Positions 1-9,584 are shown, counted from the first letter of the stretch. The stretch: DNA of 64,000 bases from Acidobacteriota bacterium (GCA_013289585.1 JABCZR010000008.1:62001-126000), one strand, 5' to 3'. Made by a program: numbers and translations. Notes: generated by a model not told the origin, from the letters alone.

Positions 1-538
1 GCCAGGCCCAGCCGGACCCAAATCGTCCCATGCCTGCCGCAGCAAATTTCTCCTGAAAGCCGGCGAACGATCCAAAGGCGGAACTGATGGCTGCGCTCAA
101 ATCCCCCTTTGGTTCCCCACCGCCACCCTTCTTCATCAGCGTCCAGAACAGCGAGTGGTTCCAGTGGCCACCGCCATTGTTTCGAACGGCAGCGCGAATG
201 TTCTCGGGAACGGAATCGAGCCCTTTGAGGAGATCGTCGATCGACTTGGCCTGCAGATCGGCATGGCCATCGAGGGCCTTGTTCAAGTTCGTCACGTAGG
301 CGCCATGATGTTTGTCGTGATGGATTTCCATCGTCCTGGCGTCGATATGCGGTTCCAATGCGTCAAACGGATACGGCAACGGGGGCACTGTAAATGCCAC
401 GGTTTGTTCCTCCAGTGTGAGATTTAAATCCGAGTGGATTGCAGTTCCGGCGCGCAAGAAACGGGGTGCAGAATTTCCTCCCCCCAACAATCCTGCGCCA
501 ACAATGCCGGTATTCACCAAAAACTTGCGGCGATTCAC
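1..538 (-). CDS. sod: Fe/Mn superoxide dismutase with Tat signal, 3' end cut by window edge
   Basis: This enzyme dismutates superoxide to peroxide and oxygen. The frame read from a GTG at 538 has a GGAG ribosome site about 5 bases upstream and opens with a twin-arginine signal ([10 protein letters not shown], then a Gly/Ala-rich stretch), so the enzyme is probably folded in the cytoplasm and exported. The mature part starts around residue 46 with the SOD signature [20 protein letters not shown], and has [23 protein letters not shown] and, at the edge, [10 protein letters not shown]. The catalytic metal Asp/His pair near the C-terminus lies beyond the window, so Fe versus Mn use cannot be judged. 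About 179 codons are visible of a usual 220 or so including a leader. Divergent or co-directional partners to the left are not visible. Confidence 0.93.
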   Translation of the reverse strand, partial: MNRRKFLVNTGIVGAGLLGGGNSAPRFLRAGTAIHSDLNLTLEEQTVAFTVPPLPYPFDALEPHIDARTMEIHHDKHHGAYVTNLNKALDGHADLQAKSIDDLLKGLDSVPENIRAAVRNNGGGHWNHSLFWTLMKKGGGGEPKGDLSAAISSAFGSFAGFQEKFAAAGMGRFGSGWAW

Positions 539-701
539 GGGAGCTCCAAATGCGAGGAGGGCCAGTCGACCGGCGGAGTGGATTATACCGCTAGTTCCCG
601 CGGGAAGATATTGGCACCCGTCATGCGCCCGGCGCACCACCCTCTCCATCCTCCACCGACTAGAAGGAGGCTGCTGTGCCGTTCGAGACAGTTCCTTTGC
701 G

Positions 702-1841
702 CTATCGTTGGATGCGCGAAAGAGCCCAAAGGGCAGATTCGGCAATCATCTGGTCAGGAGAGGATTGCAATCGTTCCAGAAGCCGGATGGATCCAGCATG
801 CGCCGCGGCGCTGGCTCGCAAGCCGGAATTGCCAAGGGCAATGCAGGCGTTGCGCACTAGCCCGCGCCACTTGGTGCGCTTGATAGGGCTGCCGAGAAAG
901 AGTCCGCGGAAATCCGCTTCGGTTAAGCTCGCGAGCCATTCGAGCCTGGGAAGCAGGAACGTCTCCTCCCGGCCGGAGGAACTGTCCGCTGCTTGACTCT
1001 CTTTCGACTCTGGAAAAGTTCTCGGCTGGAATTCCTGGAACGATGTCATGGGAGCGTGCCGATTCCACGGACAAACATCCTGACAGATATCGCAGCCGAA
1101 CACCTGCGTGCCCATAGGGCCGCGCAACTCCTCCGGGATGCTGCCGCGCAGCTCGATGGTCAGGTAGGAGATACACTTCCGCGCATCCAGGACGTAGGGC
1201 TCGACGAAGGCTTGCGTGGGACAAGCATCCAGGCATTGGCGGCAATTTCCGCACAGGTCCGGGGGCGGCAGTTCGTTTGCGGCCACAGATGGCTCCAGGT
1301 CGAGGGTGGTGAGGATCACTCCCAGAAAAAAGAACGAACCGAGAGTCTCGTTCAACAGCAGAGTATTTTTCCCAAGCCAGCCCAATCCCGCGTATTTTGC
1401 TAGCACCCGTTCCTGGACCGGGCCGGTGTCCACGTATGCGCGTGATTCGAATGGCTCGCGAACGCGCTCGCGGAGAGCTTCCACGAGAGCATTCAATCGA
1501 ACTCGCAAGACTTCGTGATAATCGTCTCCCCAGGAATAGCGGGAGATCCAGCCACGCGGCTCACCATCGTTGCGAGGTGCGCGTAGGTCCGTCGAAAGAG
1601 GCTGCGCCGTATTGTAATTGAGCAGGCAAACGATGATGCTTCGGACTCCCCGCATGACGCTTTGCGGATCGGCCCGCCGCGGATCGGAGAGATAGTTCAT
1701 CTCGCCCGCGTATCCGCTGGCCAGCCATTGCGAGGTGTTCGCAAGCTCCGGAAATTTTTCCGCACATACGACACCGCAAAGATCGAAACCCAATGATTTC
1801 GCGTGGGCGATGACCCACTGCGTATCGGAGATCTGCTTCAT
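702..1841 (-). CDS. queG: epoxyqueuosine reductase QueG
   Basis: QueG catalyses the last step of queuosine tRNA modification, reducing epoxyqueuosine to queuosine using cobalamin and two [4Fe-4S] clusters. Both ferredoxin-type cluster motifs are present ([16 protein letters not shown] and [12 protein letters not shown]), preceded by the family's N-terminal region ([20 protein letters not shown]-like, [12 protein letters not shown]). The C-terminal ~60 residues form a HEAT-like repeat ([11 protein letters not shown] end). I start at ATG 1841 (MKQISDTQW, 379 aa); the frame extends upstream to 1952, but those 37 residues are low-complexity and would overlap the anti-sigma antagonist gene. It follows that gene on the same strand and may be co-transcribed, without an obvious functional link. 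Confidence 0.95.
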   Translation of the reverse strand: MKQISDTQWVIAHAKSLGFDLCGVVCAEKFPELANTSQWLASGYAGEMNYLSDPRRADPQSVMRGVRSIIVCLLNYNTAQPLSTDLRAPRNDGEPRGWISRYSWGDDYHEVLRVRLNALVEALRERVREPFESRAYVDTGPVQERVLAKYAGLGWLGKNTLLLNETLGSFFFLGVILTTLDLEPSVAANELPPPDLCGNCRQCLDACPTQAFVEPYVLDARKCISYLTIELRGSIPEELRGPMGTQVFGCDICQDVCPWNRHAPMTSFQEFQPRTFPESKESQAADSSSGREETFLLPRLEWLASLTEADFRGLFLGSPIKRTKWRGLVRNACIALGNSGLRASAAAHAGSIRLLERLQSSPDQMIAESALWALSRIQR

Positions 1842-1908
1842 CAGCAAGATTGTGCCGCAGGCATGCGCTGGAAGCGAGAGGGGAACGTTAACAGGTGTTA
1901 AGGGGCCG

Positions 1909-2265
1909 CTAAGAGGCGGGCTGCTCGAAACTGCTGAGCGCGGCGTGTTCATCCGTGAAAACGTCGAATACGGTAAAAAGTTTGGTGATTTGCAGGAGGT
2001 CGCGCACCTTTTTTGTCAGGTGCAGCAGCTTCAAGTCACCCTTCCGGCTTTTCACGGCCGTGTACCCACTGACGAGCTCACCGATTCCCGAGCTGTCGAT
2101 GTAGTCGACGTCGGCGAGATTCAGCAAGATCATGGCGCGCCCTTCGTCCAGCAAACCGCGGATGGTCTTTCTCAGCAGAGCGCTGCCCTCGCCCAGAACG
2201 ATGCGTCCGCTCAAATCCACAACGGTAATGTTTCCGGCATCACGATTGGTGGCGTGTAGTGACAT
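1909..2265 (-). CDS. STAS-domain anti-sigma factor antagonist
   Basis: A 118-residue single STAS domain of the SpoIIAA/RsbV type. Such proteins release sigma factors (or other partners) by binding an anti-sigma kinase when unphosphorylated, and are switched off by phosphorylation of a conserved Ser. The phosphoacceptor region is clear: DVDYIDSSGIGELVSGY around residues 52-68. It lies 8 bases downstream of the HATPase-type kinase gene on the same strand, the usual partner arrangement, so the two form a partner-switching pair. No sigma factor gene is adjacent, so the target is not evident. Start ATG 2265 gives the conserved N-terminal strand (NITVVDLSGRIVLGEG). Confidence 0.93.
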   Translation of the reverse strand: MSLHATNRDAGNITVVDLSGRIVLGEGSALLRKTIRGLLDEGRAMILLNLADVDYIDSSGIGELVSGYTAVKSRKGDLKLLHLTKKVRDLLQITKLFTVFDVFTDEHAALSSFEQPAS

Positions 2266-2273
2266 CTTTTACC

Positions 2274-2759
2274 TTACGCTTCCTGATGAGGCGCGGAACT
2301 CTGTCCACCCTCGCCATTCGGAGAGCTACTGCCAGGCGTGGGCAGCTTCTTCGACATTACGATTTCCGCGCCGCCCGTTTTTCCCGGTACCACATCAAAT
2401 TCGTCCATAAACGCGCGCATCAAAAAAATTCCTCGCCCGGAGGTGCTGAGCAAATTCTCTTCCGCGAGCGGGTCCGGCACATCGGAAAGTTTGAATCCCG
2501 TGCCTTCATCCAGGACATGGATGATCATGCGATCGGGAGTGAGATCCACGGCCAGGTAAATCTTTTTTTCGGGCCGCTCCTGATTCCCGTAGTGGAATGC
2601 GTTGATGACTCCCTCGCGCACGCTCATCCCGATTCGGTAGCAGTCGTCTTCACCGAAGCCCGCAGCTTCCGCCATGCGCAGACACATCTCCTCGGCAAGA
2701 TTGACGCTTTCGACTTGCGTCTCCAACGTGACTTCAAGATGCTTGGCGTCTGAACCCAT
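2274..2759 (-). CDS. RsbW-like anti-sigma kinase (HATPase_c)
   Basis: A 161-residue GHKL-fold ATPase of the RsbW/SpoIIAB type. The N box (CYRIGMSVREGVINAFHYGN), G1 box (VLDEGTGF) and G2 box (GRGIFLMRAFMDEFDVV) are all present, so ATP binding and kinase activity toward the neighbouring STAS protein are likely. The last ~25 residues (PGSSSPNGEGGQSS...) are a disordered tail. It is the first gene of a two-gene unit with the antagonist. No sigma factor lies next to it, so it may control one elsewhere, or a different effector. The 180 bases upstream carry no other gene. Confidence 0.92.
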   Translation of the reverse strand: MGSDAKHLEVTLETQVESVNLAEEMCLRMAEAAGFGEDDCYRIGMSVREGVINAFHYGNQERPEKKIYLAVDLTPDRMIIHVLDEGTGFKLSDVPDPLAEENLLSTSGRGIFLMRAFMDEFDVVPGKTGGAEIVMSKKLPTPGSSSPNGEGGQSSAPHQEA

Positions 2760-2939
2760 CTTTTGAGCTGCTGCTGCCCCGAGAGCCCCTAATATGAGCG
2801 CATTATGGGTAACATAGCAACGGAAACGGAGTCAATGGAGCGATTAAGCTACAGCCTTCGGACCAACGAGGGAGAATCCGCATTCTAGCCTGTCTCTCCC
2901 TTGAAACCAGCTCACGTGAATTGGCTCGAGTTCGTAGAT

Positions 2940-3530
2940 TCAAGAGGGACAGACAGGAATGTCTGTCCTACCACCCGGCTTGCAGGCGCTGGACCATGGC
3001 CAATCTTCAGGATAGTGGACCAAGCCAGCAGTCACTGGATTATTCTCGATGTAGCGGACGATTCGTTCTAGTTGTGCCGGATTCCGTACCCAATGATCGA
3101 ATGATTCATCTTGCCAGAACGCCTGTCCGGTGCGACCCAACACGCGATTGGCGCATCTGGCCGTGTAGCCCTTCAGAAACTTCGTGATCCTTCGAATTGG
3201 CTGAACTGTTTCGATCAAGACGTGAACATGATTGGACATCACAACAAAAGCGAAGATGCGGTAAAGATGACGCTGCGATTCGCCGTACCTCAGAGCCTCC
3301 ATCACAAGATTTGCGACGCTAGGGTTTTTCAGCCACATCGGGTCACGTTGCCCAGAATCCAGGAAACGGTCGAAAGCTACAAACTTTTTTCCTTCTGATT
3401 TTTCGCTACATTCTCGCCAAAAAGCGGCTGGCAGAGATCCTGCGAGTCTCCATGTGATGAAAAGAATCTTTCCCGGCGGTTGCCAATGCGGCAGATGTCG
3501 TTTGTAGTAGGGCTTGATTTCGCGGGGCAT
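2940..3530 (-). CDS. REP-associated tyrosine transposase (RAYT)
   Basis: A Y1/HUH single-strand nuclease of the IS200-related TnpA_REP group, which acts on REP palindromes. The N-terminal block (RRHLPHW-like, ILFITWRLAGSLP), the HUH motif (MSNHVHVLIET) and the helix carrying the catalytic Tyr (FLKGYTARCANRVLGRTG), followed by QDESFDHWVRNPAQLERIVRYIENNPVTAGLV, are all present. I start at ATG 3530 (MPREIKPYYK, 196 aa). The frame opens 15 codons further upstream, but those codons are translated REP palindrome. The last nine codons are also REP sequence (2947-2968), so the native C-terminus has been extended by a palindrome. It is flanked by REP copies at 2947, 3538 and 3612, and carries no transposon ends of its own. 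Probably a domesticated, chromosomal RAYT. Confidence 0.93.
   Translation of the reverse strand: MPREIKPYYKRHLPHWQPPGKILFITWRLAGSLPAAFWRECSEKSEGKKFVAFDRFLDSGQRDPMWLKNPSVANLVMEALRYGESQRHLYRIFAFVVMSNHVHVLIETVQPIRRITKFLKGYTARCANRVLGRTGQAFWQDESFDHWVRNPAQLERIVRYIENNPVTAGLVHYPEDWPWSSACKPGGRTDIPVCPS
2947..2968 (-). repeat. REP palindrome, type 1, copy a
   Basis: A 9-bp perfect stem (GGACAGACA / TGTCTGTCC) with a 4-base loop. Read on the minus strand it is preceded by GTAG, the tetranucleotide typical of RAYT-recognised REPs. It forms the last nine codons and lies just before the stop of the RAYT gene. Confidence 0.9.
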
Positions 3531-3537
3531 AACAGTA

Positions 3538-3559
3538 GGACAGGCATTCTTGCCTGTCC
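3538..3559 (+). repeat. REP palindrome, type 1, copy b
   Basis: Stem GGACAGGCA / TGCCTGTCC with loop TTCT, preceded on the plus strand by GTAG. Relative to copies a and c the stem carries a G-C pair in place of A-T on both arms, a compensatory change. It ends 7 bases upstream of the RAYT ATG, so the hairpin would sit over the ribosome-binding region of that mRNA. It forms an inverted pair with copy c. Confidence 0.9.
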
Positions 3560-3611
3560 TTTCCTTCAGAGCCAAATGATGTAACCCAACCCGTGTTTAG
3601 AAACTCCAGAG

Positions 3612-3633
3612 GGACAGACAGGAATGTCTGTCC
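3612..3633 (-). repeat. REP palindrome, type 1, copy c
   Basis: Stem GGACAGACA / TGTCTGTCC, same core as copy a, with GTAG on the minus strand. It lies 52 bases from copy b in opposite orientation (a REP doublet) and immediately after the stop of the YifB/ComM gene, where it could also act as a transcript-end hairpin. Confidence 0.9.
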
Positions 3634-3636
3634 TAC

Positions 3637-5178
3637 CTAAGCCCAATAGGAGCGGTCGAGAGTGCGGTACTGGATCGCTTCACTTAGATGCTTTGGCTCG
3701 ATGCCCGCGCCGCCGTCCAGGTCTGCGATGGTGCGGGCTACTTTCAGGATGCGATCGTGGGCGCGGGCGGAGAGGCCGAGGCGGGTGATGGCGTTTTCGA
3801 GCAGCTTTTCGCCTTCGGCGGAGATGGCGCAGTGCTTTCGAATCATCTTGGGCATCATTTGCGCGTTTGCATAGGTCTTTTTTTCCGTACGGAATCGCTC
3901 CAACTGACCGTCTCTTGCAGAAATCACGCGCTTCCGAACTGCGGCCGAATCTTCCGCGGAAGACGGCGCGCGCAGCTCCTTGTACTTCACCGCGAGGACT
4001 TCGATGTGAATGTCAATGCGGTCCAGCAGCGGACCGGAGATTTTCGAGACGTAGCGCTGGATCATCGGCGGAGTGCAGTGGCATTCGCGCGTGGGATCGC
4101 CAAAATAGCCGCAGGGACAGGGGTTCATTGCGGCGGCCAGCATGAATCGCGAAGGAAAAGTGACCGAAACCGCCGCGCGCGAAATGGTCACCGAGCCGTC
4201 TTCCAGCGGCTGGCGCATCACTTCCAGGACGTTTCTCTGAAATTCGGGCAACTCGTCGAGAAACAGCACTCCATTGTGCCCAAGCGAAACTTCCCCCGGC
4301 CGCGGCCCCGCGCCGCCACCGATCAATCCTGCGTCGCTGATGGTGTGATGCGGCGAGCGGTACGGCCGGGTTCCCACGAGCCCGCTGCCATTCTCCAGGA
4401 CTCCTGCAACGCTATGTATGCGGGTGGTCTCGATGGCCTCTTCCAGCGACATGGGCGGAAGGATAGTGGGAATGCGCTTCGCTAGCATGGTCTTGCCTGC
4501 GCCGGGCGGACCGATGAATAAAATGTTGTGGCCGCCCGCGCATGCCACTTCCAGCGCGCGCTTGGCAGCTTGCTGGCCGTGCACGTCGCGCAAGTCAACA
4601 GAGTACTGCGCGGCCTCCGAAAGCATTTGCCGCGCGTCGACTTTTACGGGGGCAAACGATTCCGGCGAATTGACGAGATCGACAGCTTGCGGCAGGGACT
4701 TCAGCGCGAAGACGTCCACGCCTTCGACGACGGCCGCTTCCTTGACGTTTGCTTCCGGCACGGCCACCGACTTCAACCCGACTTCCCGCGCCGCCAACGC
4801 GGCGGACAATGCGCCTCTCACGGGCCTAACGCTTCCGTCGAGGGAGAGTTCGCCCAGAAACATGCACTTGTCGAGCTGCTTGCCGAAAAACTGTCCCATG
4901 CAGCCGGTCAGGCCGAGGGCCATCGGTAAGTCAAACCCCGAGCCTTCCTTGCGCACATCGGCAGGCGCCAGATTGATCGTGACGCCCTGGCCGTAGGGAA
5001 ATTCATATCCGCAATTTCGCAGAGCTGCTTTGATGCGCTCCCTGCTCTCCTTCACGGCGTTGTCCGGCAGACCTACGACGTTGAAATCCGTCATCCGCGC
5101 CGAACCTACGTCCACCTCCACCTCGACGAGGTAGGCGTCAATTCCGTACACCGAAGCGCTGAGCGTCTTGAAGAGCAT
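3637..5178 (-). CDS. comM: YifB/ComM-family Mg-chelatase-like AAA+ ATPase
   Basis: ComM is a hexameric branch-migration helicase that helps integrate incoming DNA during natural transformation; many bacteria without competence also carry it. Visible are the N-terminal Lon-protease-like S5 fold ([44 protein letters not shown]), Walker [14 protein letters not shown], Walker [10 protein letters not shown], and the zinc-type [15 protein letters not shown] in the chelatase insert, ending with the C-terminal domain ([18 protein letters not shown]). I choose ATG 5178 (513 aa) because family members begin at this motif; the frame continues to 5226 with 16 unconserved residues. No competence genes are adjacent. 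Confidence 0.93.
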   Translation of the reverse strand: MLFKTLSASVYGIDAYLVEVEVDVGSARMTDFNVVGLPDNAVKESRERIKAALRNCGYEFPYGQGVTINLAPADVRKEGSGFDLPMALGLTGCMGQFFGKQLDKCMFLGELSLDGSVRPVRGALSAALAAREVGLKSVAVPEANVKEAAVVEGVDVFALKSLPQAVDLVNSPESFAPVKVDARQMLSEAAQYSVDLRDVHGQQAAKRALEVACAGGHNILFIGPPGAGKTMLAKRIPTILPPMSLEEAIETTRIHSVAGVLENGSGLVGTRPYRSPHHTISDAGLIGGGAGPRPGEVSLGHNGVLFLDELPEFQRNVLEVMRQPLEDGSVTISRAAVSVTFPSRFMLAAAMNPCPCGYFGDPTRECHCTPPMIQRYVSKISGPLLDRIDIHIEVLAVKYKELRAPSSAEDSAAVRKRVISARDGQLERFRTEKKTYANAQMMPKMIRKHCAISAEGEKLLENAITRLGLSARAHDRILKVARTIADLDGGAGIEPKHLSEAIQYRTLDRSYWA

Positions 5179-5382
5179 CGTAGTCGCGCGGATCCAGGCT
5201 CTGTCCGAGGCGGAAGGGAGCAGCAAGCCCAGCGCGCAGCATAAATCAATCAGCTAAGATACACCAGAGATAACTCATTCTGTAGTACAGCGCCGGCCTC
5301 CTTCCCTTTACACGTGCTGAGGGGCCACGTATATTGACCTCATCGGGAGTTTGCGAACACTCCTCCCCGCGCGAGGCTTTCT

Positions 5383-5958
5383 ATGTTCGGTATTGTGATT
5401 TTGGGCCTGCTCGTACTGCTCGTAATTCTAGCCATCGGGATGTACAACGGGCTGGTGCGGCTGAAGGTCCAGTGCGATAACGCCTGGGCGGATATTGACG
5501 TTCAACTGAAGCGGCGCTACGACCTGATTCCCAACCTCGTGGAAACCGTGAAGGGCTATGCCGGGCACGAAAAGGACACGCTCGAAGCAGTGATTAATGC
5601 GCGCAACCGCGCGATGACGGCGACCGCTCCCGGCGACAAGGCGCAGGCGGAAAACATGCTCTCCGGCGCGCTGAAGAGCCTCTTTGCGCTTTCCGAAGCT
5701 TATCCGCAGCTCCGGGCGATCGAGAGTTTTACTTCGCTGCAGAATTCGCTTTCACAGATTGAGGACACCGTGCAGAACGCGCGGCGCTATTACAACGCCG
5801 TCGTGCGCGACCTCAATACCAAGATTCAGCAGTTTCCCACCAACATTTTTGCCAATATGCTGGGCTTCAAGCCGCGCGAGTTCTTTGAAGTGACCGCCGC
5901 GGCTGAGCGCGAAGCGCCCAAGGTGAGCTTCAACGCGCCCAGTGCGCCGACTGCCTAG
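5383..5958 (+). CDS. lemA: LemA family membrane protein
   Basis: A 191-residue LemA protein: one N-terminal transmembrane helix (residues 2-24, GIVILGLLVLLVILAIG) followed by a helical domain with the signature DIDVQLKRRYDLIPNLVETVKGYAGHE and, near the end, TNIFANMLGFKPREFFE. The molecular role of LemA is not settled; it usually sits beside a membrane protein with a TPM or DUF2207 domain, as here. GAGG lies 7 bases before the ATG. A short inverted repeat (GGAGT...ACTCC, 5346-5363) lies in the leader. The next gene starts 16 bases downstream, indicating one operon. Confidence 0.95.
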   Translation: MFGIVILGLLVLLVILAIGMYNGLVRLKVQCDNAWADIDVQLKRRYDLIPNLVETVKGYAGHEKDTLEAVINARNRAMTATAPGDKAQAENMLSGALKSLFALSEAYPQLRAIESFTSLQNSLSQIEDTVQNARRYYNAVVRDLNTKIQQFPTNIFANMLGFKPREFFEVTAAAEREAPKVSFNAPSAPTA

Positions 5959-5974
5959 TGAGAACGCGGCCTGT

Positions 5975-7735
5975 ATGAACCGCGCCCTCTTCCGGCCAAC
6001 ACGTCTTGCGTTCGCCGCTGGCCTTTTCCTCACGTTGTTCTCATTGTTCGTTTGCGCGGCTCCGGCAAAAGAACTGCGCATCGAAAAATTCAGCTCGGAG
6101 ATTGTCGTCGCCCCGAACGGCTCGATTGACGTCACCGAAGTCATTACCGTGCGATTCATCGGCGGGCCCTGGCATGGGCTGTATCGCTCCATCCCCGTGG
6201 AATACGTTACGCCGCAGCAGCTGAACTACTCGCTCTTCCTTACGGTGAAGAACATCGCGGACAGCGACGGCAACAAGCTGAAATTCGAAGCCAGCCGCGA
6301 ACGCCATTACCGCAAACTGAAAATCTTCGTTCCGAACGCCGACAACTCCACGCACACCATTTCCATCGAGTACACCGTTTCCGACGCGCTGCGTTTTTTT
6401 GAGGACCACGACGAGCTCTACTGGAATATCACCGGCGACGAATGGGATATTCCAATTCAATCCGCCGACGCGCGCATTATTCTTCCCGAAGGCACGACGA
6501 ACATCCGCGCCAATGTTTTCACGGGCAGCTTTCGCTCCACGGCGCACGATGCGGACGTAGAAATCGTGGGCAACGGCGTTGAGGTGCGCACGCGCGATCC
6601 GCTGCGTTATCACGAAGGACTGACGGTCGCGGTCGCTTTCGACAAAGGCTTCGTTCACGAACCTACCGCATTCGACAAGTTTTCACTCTTTGTGCGAAGC
6701 AATTGGCCGCTGGGGCTGCCGTTCGTTGTCTTCGTCATCATGTTTTATCTCTGGTGGACCCAGGGACGCGATCCGCGCTTGCGACCTATCGCGGCACAAT
6801 ACGAGCCGCCGGACCAGCTCACTCCAGGCGAAGCGGGAACGCTGGTCGATAACTCCGCGGACATGCGCGACATTACGTCTTCGATTGTTGACCTCTCCGT
6901 GCGCGGCTATATGGTGATCGAAGAGCATCAGAAGGACCGCATGCTCGGGCTGGTCCACGACAAGGACTACAACTTTGTACTGAAAAAAGAGCGCTCCGAA
7001 TGGGCCACATTGAAGCCCCACGAACAGGTTTTGTTGAACGGGTTTTTCACCATGGGCACGGTGGGCGAGAGCGTCTCGATGTCCAGTCTCGAAAACCGTT
7101 TTTATAAGAACCTGCCGGATATCAAGAGCCGCATTTTCGAATCTCTTGTTACGCATGGCTACTATCGCCGCCGGCCGGACAGTGTGCGCGCTTCGTATAT
7201 TGGCGCCGGCGTTGTGATTGGCCTTCTTTGCATTTGGGGCGGCACGGGGATCGCTTCTTCCATGGGCATGGCGCCGCTTACGTTCATAATTGCGGGAGTT
7301 CTTTCCGCCGCGATCATCTGCGGCTTCGGCTGGTTCATGCCTGCGCACACGGAACAAGGTGCGCGCGCGCTGGAAGGAGTTCTCGGCTTCGAGGATTTCT
7401 TGAATCACGTGGAATCCGACCGCTTTAATCGCACGATCAAAACGCCGCAGATGTTCGAGAAATTTCTGCCCTTCGCCATGGCCCTGGGCGTGGAGAAAAA
7501 CTGGAGCAAAGCCTTCCAGGGCATCATGACGCAGCCGCCGGACTGGTATCGCGGCTCGTATGGCCCGAATTTCTACCCCATGATGTTCACCAATGACCTC
7601 AGCACTATGTCTTCCCGCGCCAGCAGCGTCATGGCTTCCGCTCCGCGCAGCTCCGGAGGCTCCGGTTTCGGCGGTGGCGGAGGCGGTGGTTTTTCCGGAG
7701 GCGGTTTCGGCGGTGGTGGTGGCGGCGGCTTCTAG
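5975..7735 (+). CDS. DUF2207 membrane protein with glycine-rich tail
   Basis: A 586-residue exported membrane protein. A signal peptide (LAFAAGLFLTLFSLFVCAAPA) precedes the DUF2207 ectodomain (IEKFSSEIVVAPNGSIDVTEVITVRF, GPWHGLYRSIP). A transmembrane helix lies near residues 243-262 (LPFVVFVIMFYLWW) and two more near 408-450, then a cytoplasmic region and a tail made almost only of Gly with Phe and Ser, which is typical of the family. Function is unknown; partnership with LemA is the common context. I start at ATG 5975; an in-frame GTG at 5942 would overlap lemA. No conserved catalytic motif is apparent. Confidence 0.92.
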   Translation: MNRALFRPTRLAFAAGLFLTLFSLFVCAAPAKELRIEKFSSEIVVAPNGSIDVTEVITVRFIGGPWHGLYRSIPVEYVTPQQLNYSLFLTVKNIADSDGNKLKFEASRERHYRKLKIFVPNADNSTHTISIEYTVSDALRFFEDHDELYWNITGDEWDIPIQSADARIILPEGTTNIRANVFTGSFRSTAHDADVEIVGNGVEVRTRDPLRYHEGLTVAVAFDKGFVHEPTAFDKFSLFVRSNWPLGLPFVVFVIMFYLWWTQGRDPRLRPIAAQYEPPDQLTPGEAGTLVDNSADMRDITSSIVDLSVRGYMVIEEHQKDRMLGLVHDKDYNFVLKKERSEWATLKPHEQVLLNGFFTMGTVGESVSMSSLENRFYKNLPDIKSRIFESLVTHGYYRRRPDSVRASYIGAGVVIGLLCIWGGTGIASSMGMAPLTFIIAGVLSAAIICGFGWFMPAHTEQGARALEGVLGFEDFLNHVESDRFNRTIKTPQMFEKFLPFAMALGVEKNWSKAFQGIMTQPPDWYRGSYGPNFYPMMFTNDLSTMSSRASSVMASAPRSSGGSGFGGGGGGGFSGGGFGGGGGGGF

Positions 7736-7804
7736 GGCCTGGGTATTTTAGGAAGAGAGCTCGCAGCAACGATTCAGTGAGCTGAAAACCGATTTTCGAT
7801 GAGA

Positions 7805-9574
7805 CTAGTGCTTATCTTCGCTAGCGGCATGAGATTCTTTCGGGCCCACGCCGTAAAGCGCCAGGACGTCTTGTAGCGTTACCACGCCTTCCAATTGATG
7901 TATGTCGGCGCGGTTCACCACCGGCAGTAGGTCAAGTCCGCTTCCACCCATACGATCGAGCGCCAGGTGAAGCGAATGGTCCGCATGCACGTGCGCAAAA
8001 TCGGTCGGATCCACAAGTTCGTACAGTCGCTTGTCCGGGGCGCCATTTCCGACGGCTTGCTGCAGGCTCTGCAGACTAACTACACCAATCACTCCGCGTT
8101 CATCGCTGACGGGCCACGCATGGAATCTGCTGGACTGCGATTTTTCCAGCGCTTCCTGCACCGTGAGGCTGCCGTTCCATACTTCCGTGGCGTCGCGCAT
8201 GGCCTGAACAACGCGGCGCTGGCCACCCTGCTGACGCGTCTCCGCCGTCGGCAGGTGAATACCGTCCTGGTGCGCCAGAACTTCATAGATCGGCTGCTTC
8301 TGAAACCTGGCGGAGATGAAAAAACTCACCAGGCTGGAAATCATCAGCGGCACGATGACCGCATAATCCCGGGTGATCTCAAAAATCATGACCACCGAAG
8401 TCATGGGCGCGCGGATGATGCCCGCAAACGCCGTGCCCATGCCGACCAGCGCATAGGCTCCCGGAGAAGCCACATATCCCGGCAGAAAATGTTGCGCCAC
8501 GGTTCCGACAATTCCTCCCAGCATGGCTCCCAGAAACAAGCTGGGCCCGAATATGCCGCCGGCATTGCCGGAGGCATAGCTAGCGGCGACGGAAATGAGT
8601 TTGAGCATAAGCAAGAGGATCATCAGCTTGAGCGCCATCTTTCCGTTCAACACGTCGCCGACGTGTTTGTACCCCACGCCCAGGAGTTGCGGTACAAACC
8701 AGCCCATGATTCCAACCGTCAATCCCCCCGCTACTGGCTGGAACCACACGGTTTTTCGCGGGAAGCGCAGAAAGCGCCCTCTCATCCAAAGCAGAAGTTT
8801 CGTAAACGCCACCGAAACGAAACCGCCGGCAACTCCGAGCACCCCGTAAATCCCCAACTCTCCCGGATGGACCAATTGATATTGCGGCACCTGAAAGAGC
8901 GGGTCGTTTCCCAGAAGCAGTCGAAGCATCGCCCAGGACGTTGCCGAAGCCAGCACGACGGAACCCAACACCGGCGCGTGCATGTCGCCGACTACCTCTT
9001 CCAGCGCGAACAAAACGGCGGCCAGCGGCGTATTGAACGCAGCGGCGATCGCTGCCGCGGCCCCGACGGGGATAAGCGCCTTCACTTTGTCCGGCCGCAG
9101 GCCCAGCTTTCTGCCCAGCACCGACGCAATACCAGCTCCAACCTGGACAGCCGGCCCCTCGCGTCCAAGCGGCAGACCGCTCGCCAATGTCGCGGAGGTA
9201 CAGAGAAATTTTCCGAAGACGGTTCGAAGTGTGATTCGCCCGCCGCGGGCATAGAGTGCCGCTTTCGTCTGGGGAACTCCGCTGCCGCGCGCGTCCGGAA
9301 AAAAGCGGTAGAGCAGGTAGCCGACTGCTAGTGATCCGATCACCGGGACAAGCAATCTTCGCCACGCCGCTCCGCCGGGAGGATACAGCCGGGCACCGAA
9401 TCGCTCCGTGACAAGAATGAAAGCGACGACGCACAGGCCCACTAGGGCCCCGATCAGCAACGTCAGGATCAGAAAGACTTGTTCCTCGCGATCGGAAAGG
9501 AACAGGGCCCACTTCTGTGCCGGGACATTCCACCAGGTGTGGCCGGTTGTCTCTGCTGTTTCCTTCAAGTCCAT
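7805..9574 (-). CDS. ClC-type chloride channel/antiporter with CBS domains
   Basis: A 589-residue ClC transporter. The ion-pathway motifs are intact: GSGVPQTK, GREGPAVQ (with the gating Glu, as in H+/Cl- exchangers) and GNAGGIFGPSL. About ten hydrophobic helices run from residue ~30 to ~440, followed by a C-terminal pair of CBS domains (MRDATEVWNGSLTVQEAL; DPTDFAHVHADHSLHLALDRM) that usually sense adenine nucleotides. The frame runs upstream to 9823 but would overlap the MarR gene, so I choose ATG 9574 (MDLKETAETTG), 10 bases after the MarR stop. Co-transcription with marR suggests ligand- or stress-controlled expression. Confidence 0.94.
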   Translation of the reverse strand: MDLKETAETTGHTWWNVPAQKWALFLSDREEQVFLILTLLIGALVGLCVVAFILVTERFGARLYPPGGAAWRRLLVPVIGSLAVGYLLYRFFPDARGSGVPQTKAALYARGGRITLRTVFGKFLCTSATLASGLPLGREGPAVQVGAGIASVLGRKLGLRPDKVKALIPVGAAAAIAAAFNTPLAAVLFALEEVVGDMHAPVLGSVVLASATSWAMLRLLLGNDPLFQVPQYQLVHPGELGIYGVLGVAGGFVSVAFTKLLLWMRGRFLRFPRKTVWFQPVAGGLTVGIMGWFVPQLLGVGYKHVGDVLNGKMALKLMILLLMLKLISVAASYASGNAGGIFGPSLFLGAMLGGIVGTVAQHFLPGYVASPGAYALVGMGTAFAGIIRAPMTSVVMIFEITRDYAVIVPLMISSLVSFFISARFQKQPIYEVLAHQDGIHLPTAETRQQGGQRRVVQAMRDATEVWNGSLTVQEALEKSQSSRFHAWPVSDERGVIGVVSLQSLQQAVGNGAPDKRLYELVDPTDFAHVHADHSLHLALDRMGGSGLDLLPVVNRADIHQLEGVVTLQDVLALYGVGPKESHAASEDKH

Positions 9575-9584
9575 GTCGGGCGGG

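Noticed and set aside
2940-3633. Complete insertion sequence
   Set aside because: The transposase is RAYT-type, the palindromes are REPs, and there are no IS200 ends or target-site signs.
7967-9331. 454-codon plus-strand open frame opposite the ClC gene
   Set aside because: Low-complexity His/Arg-rich translation with no known domain; the minus strand carries intact ClC motifs.
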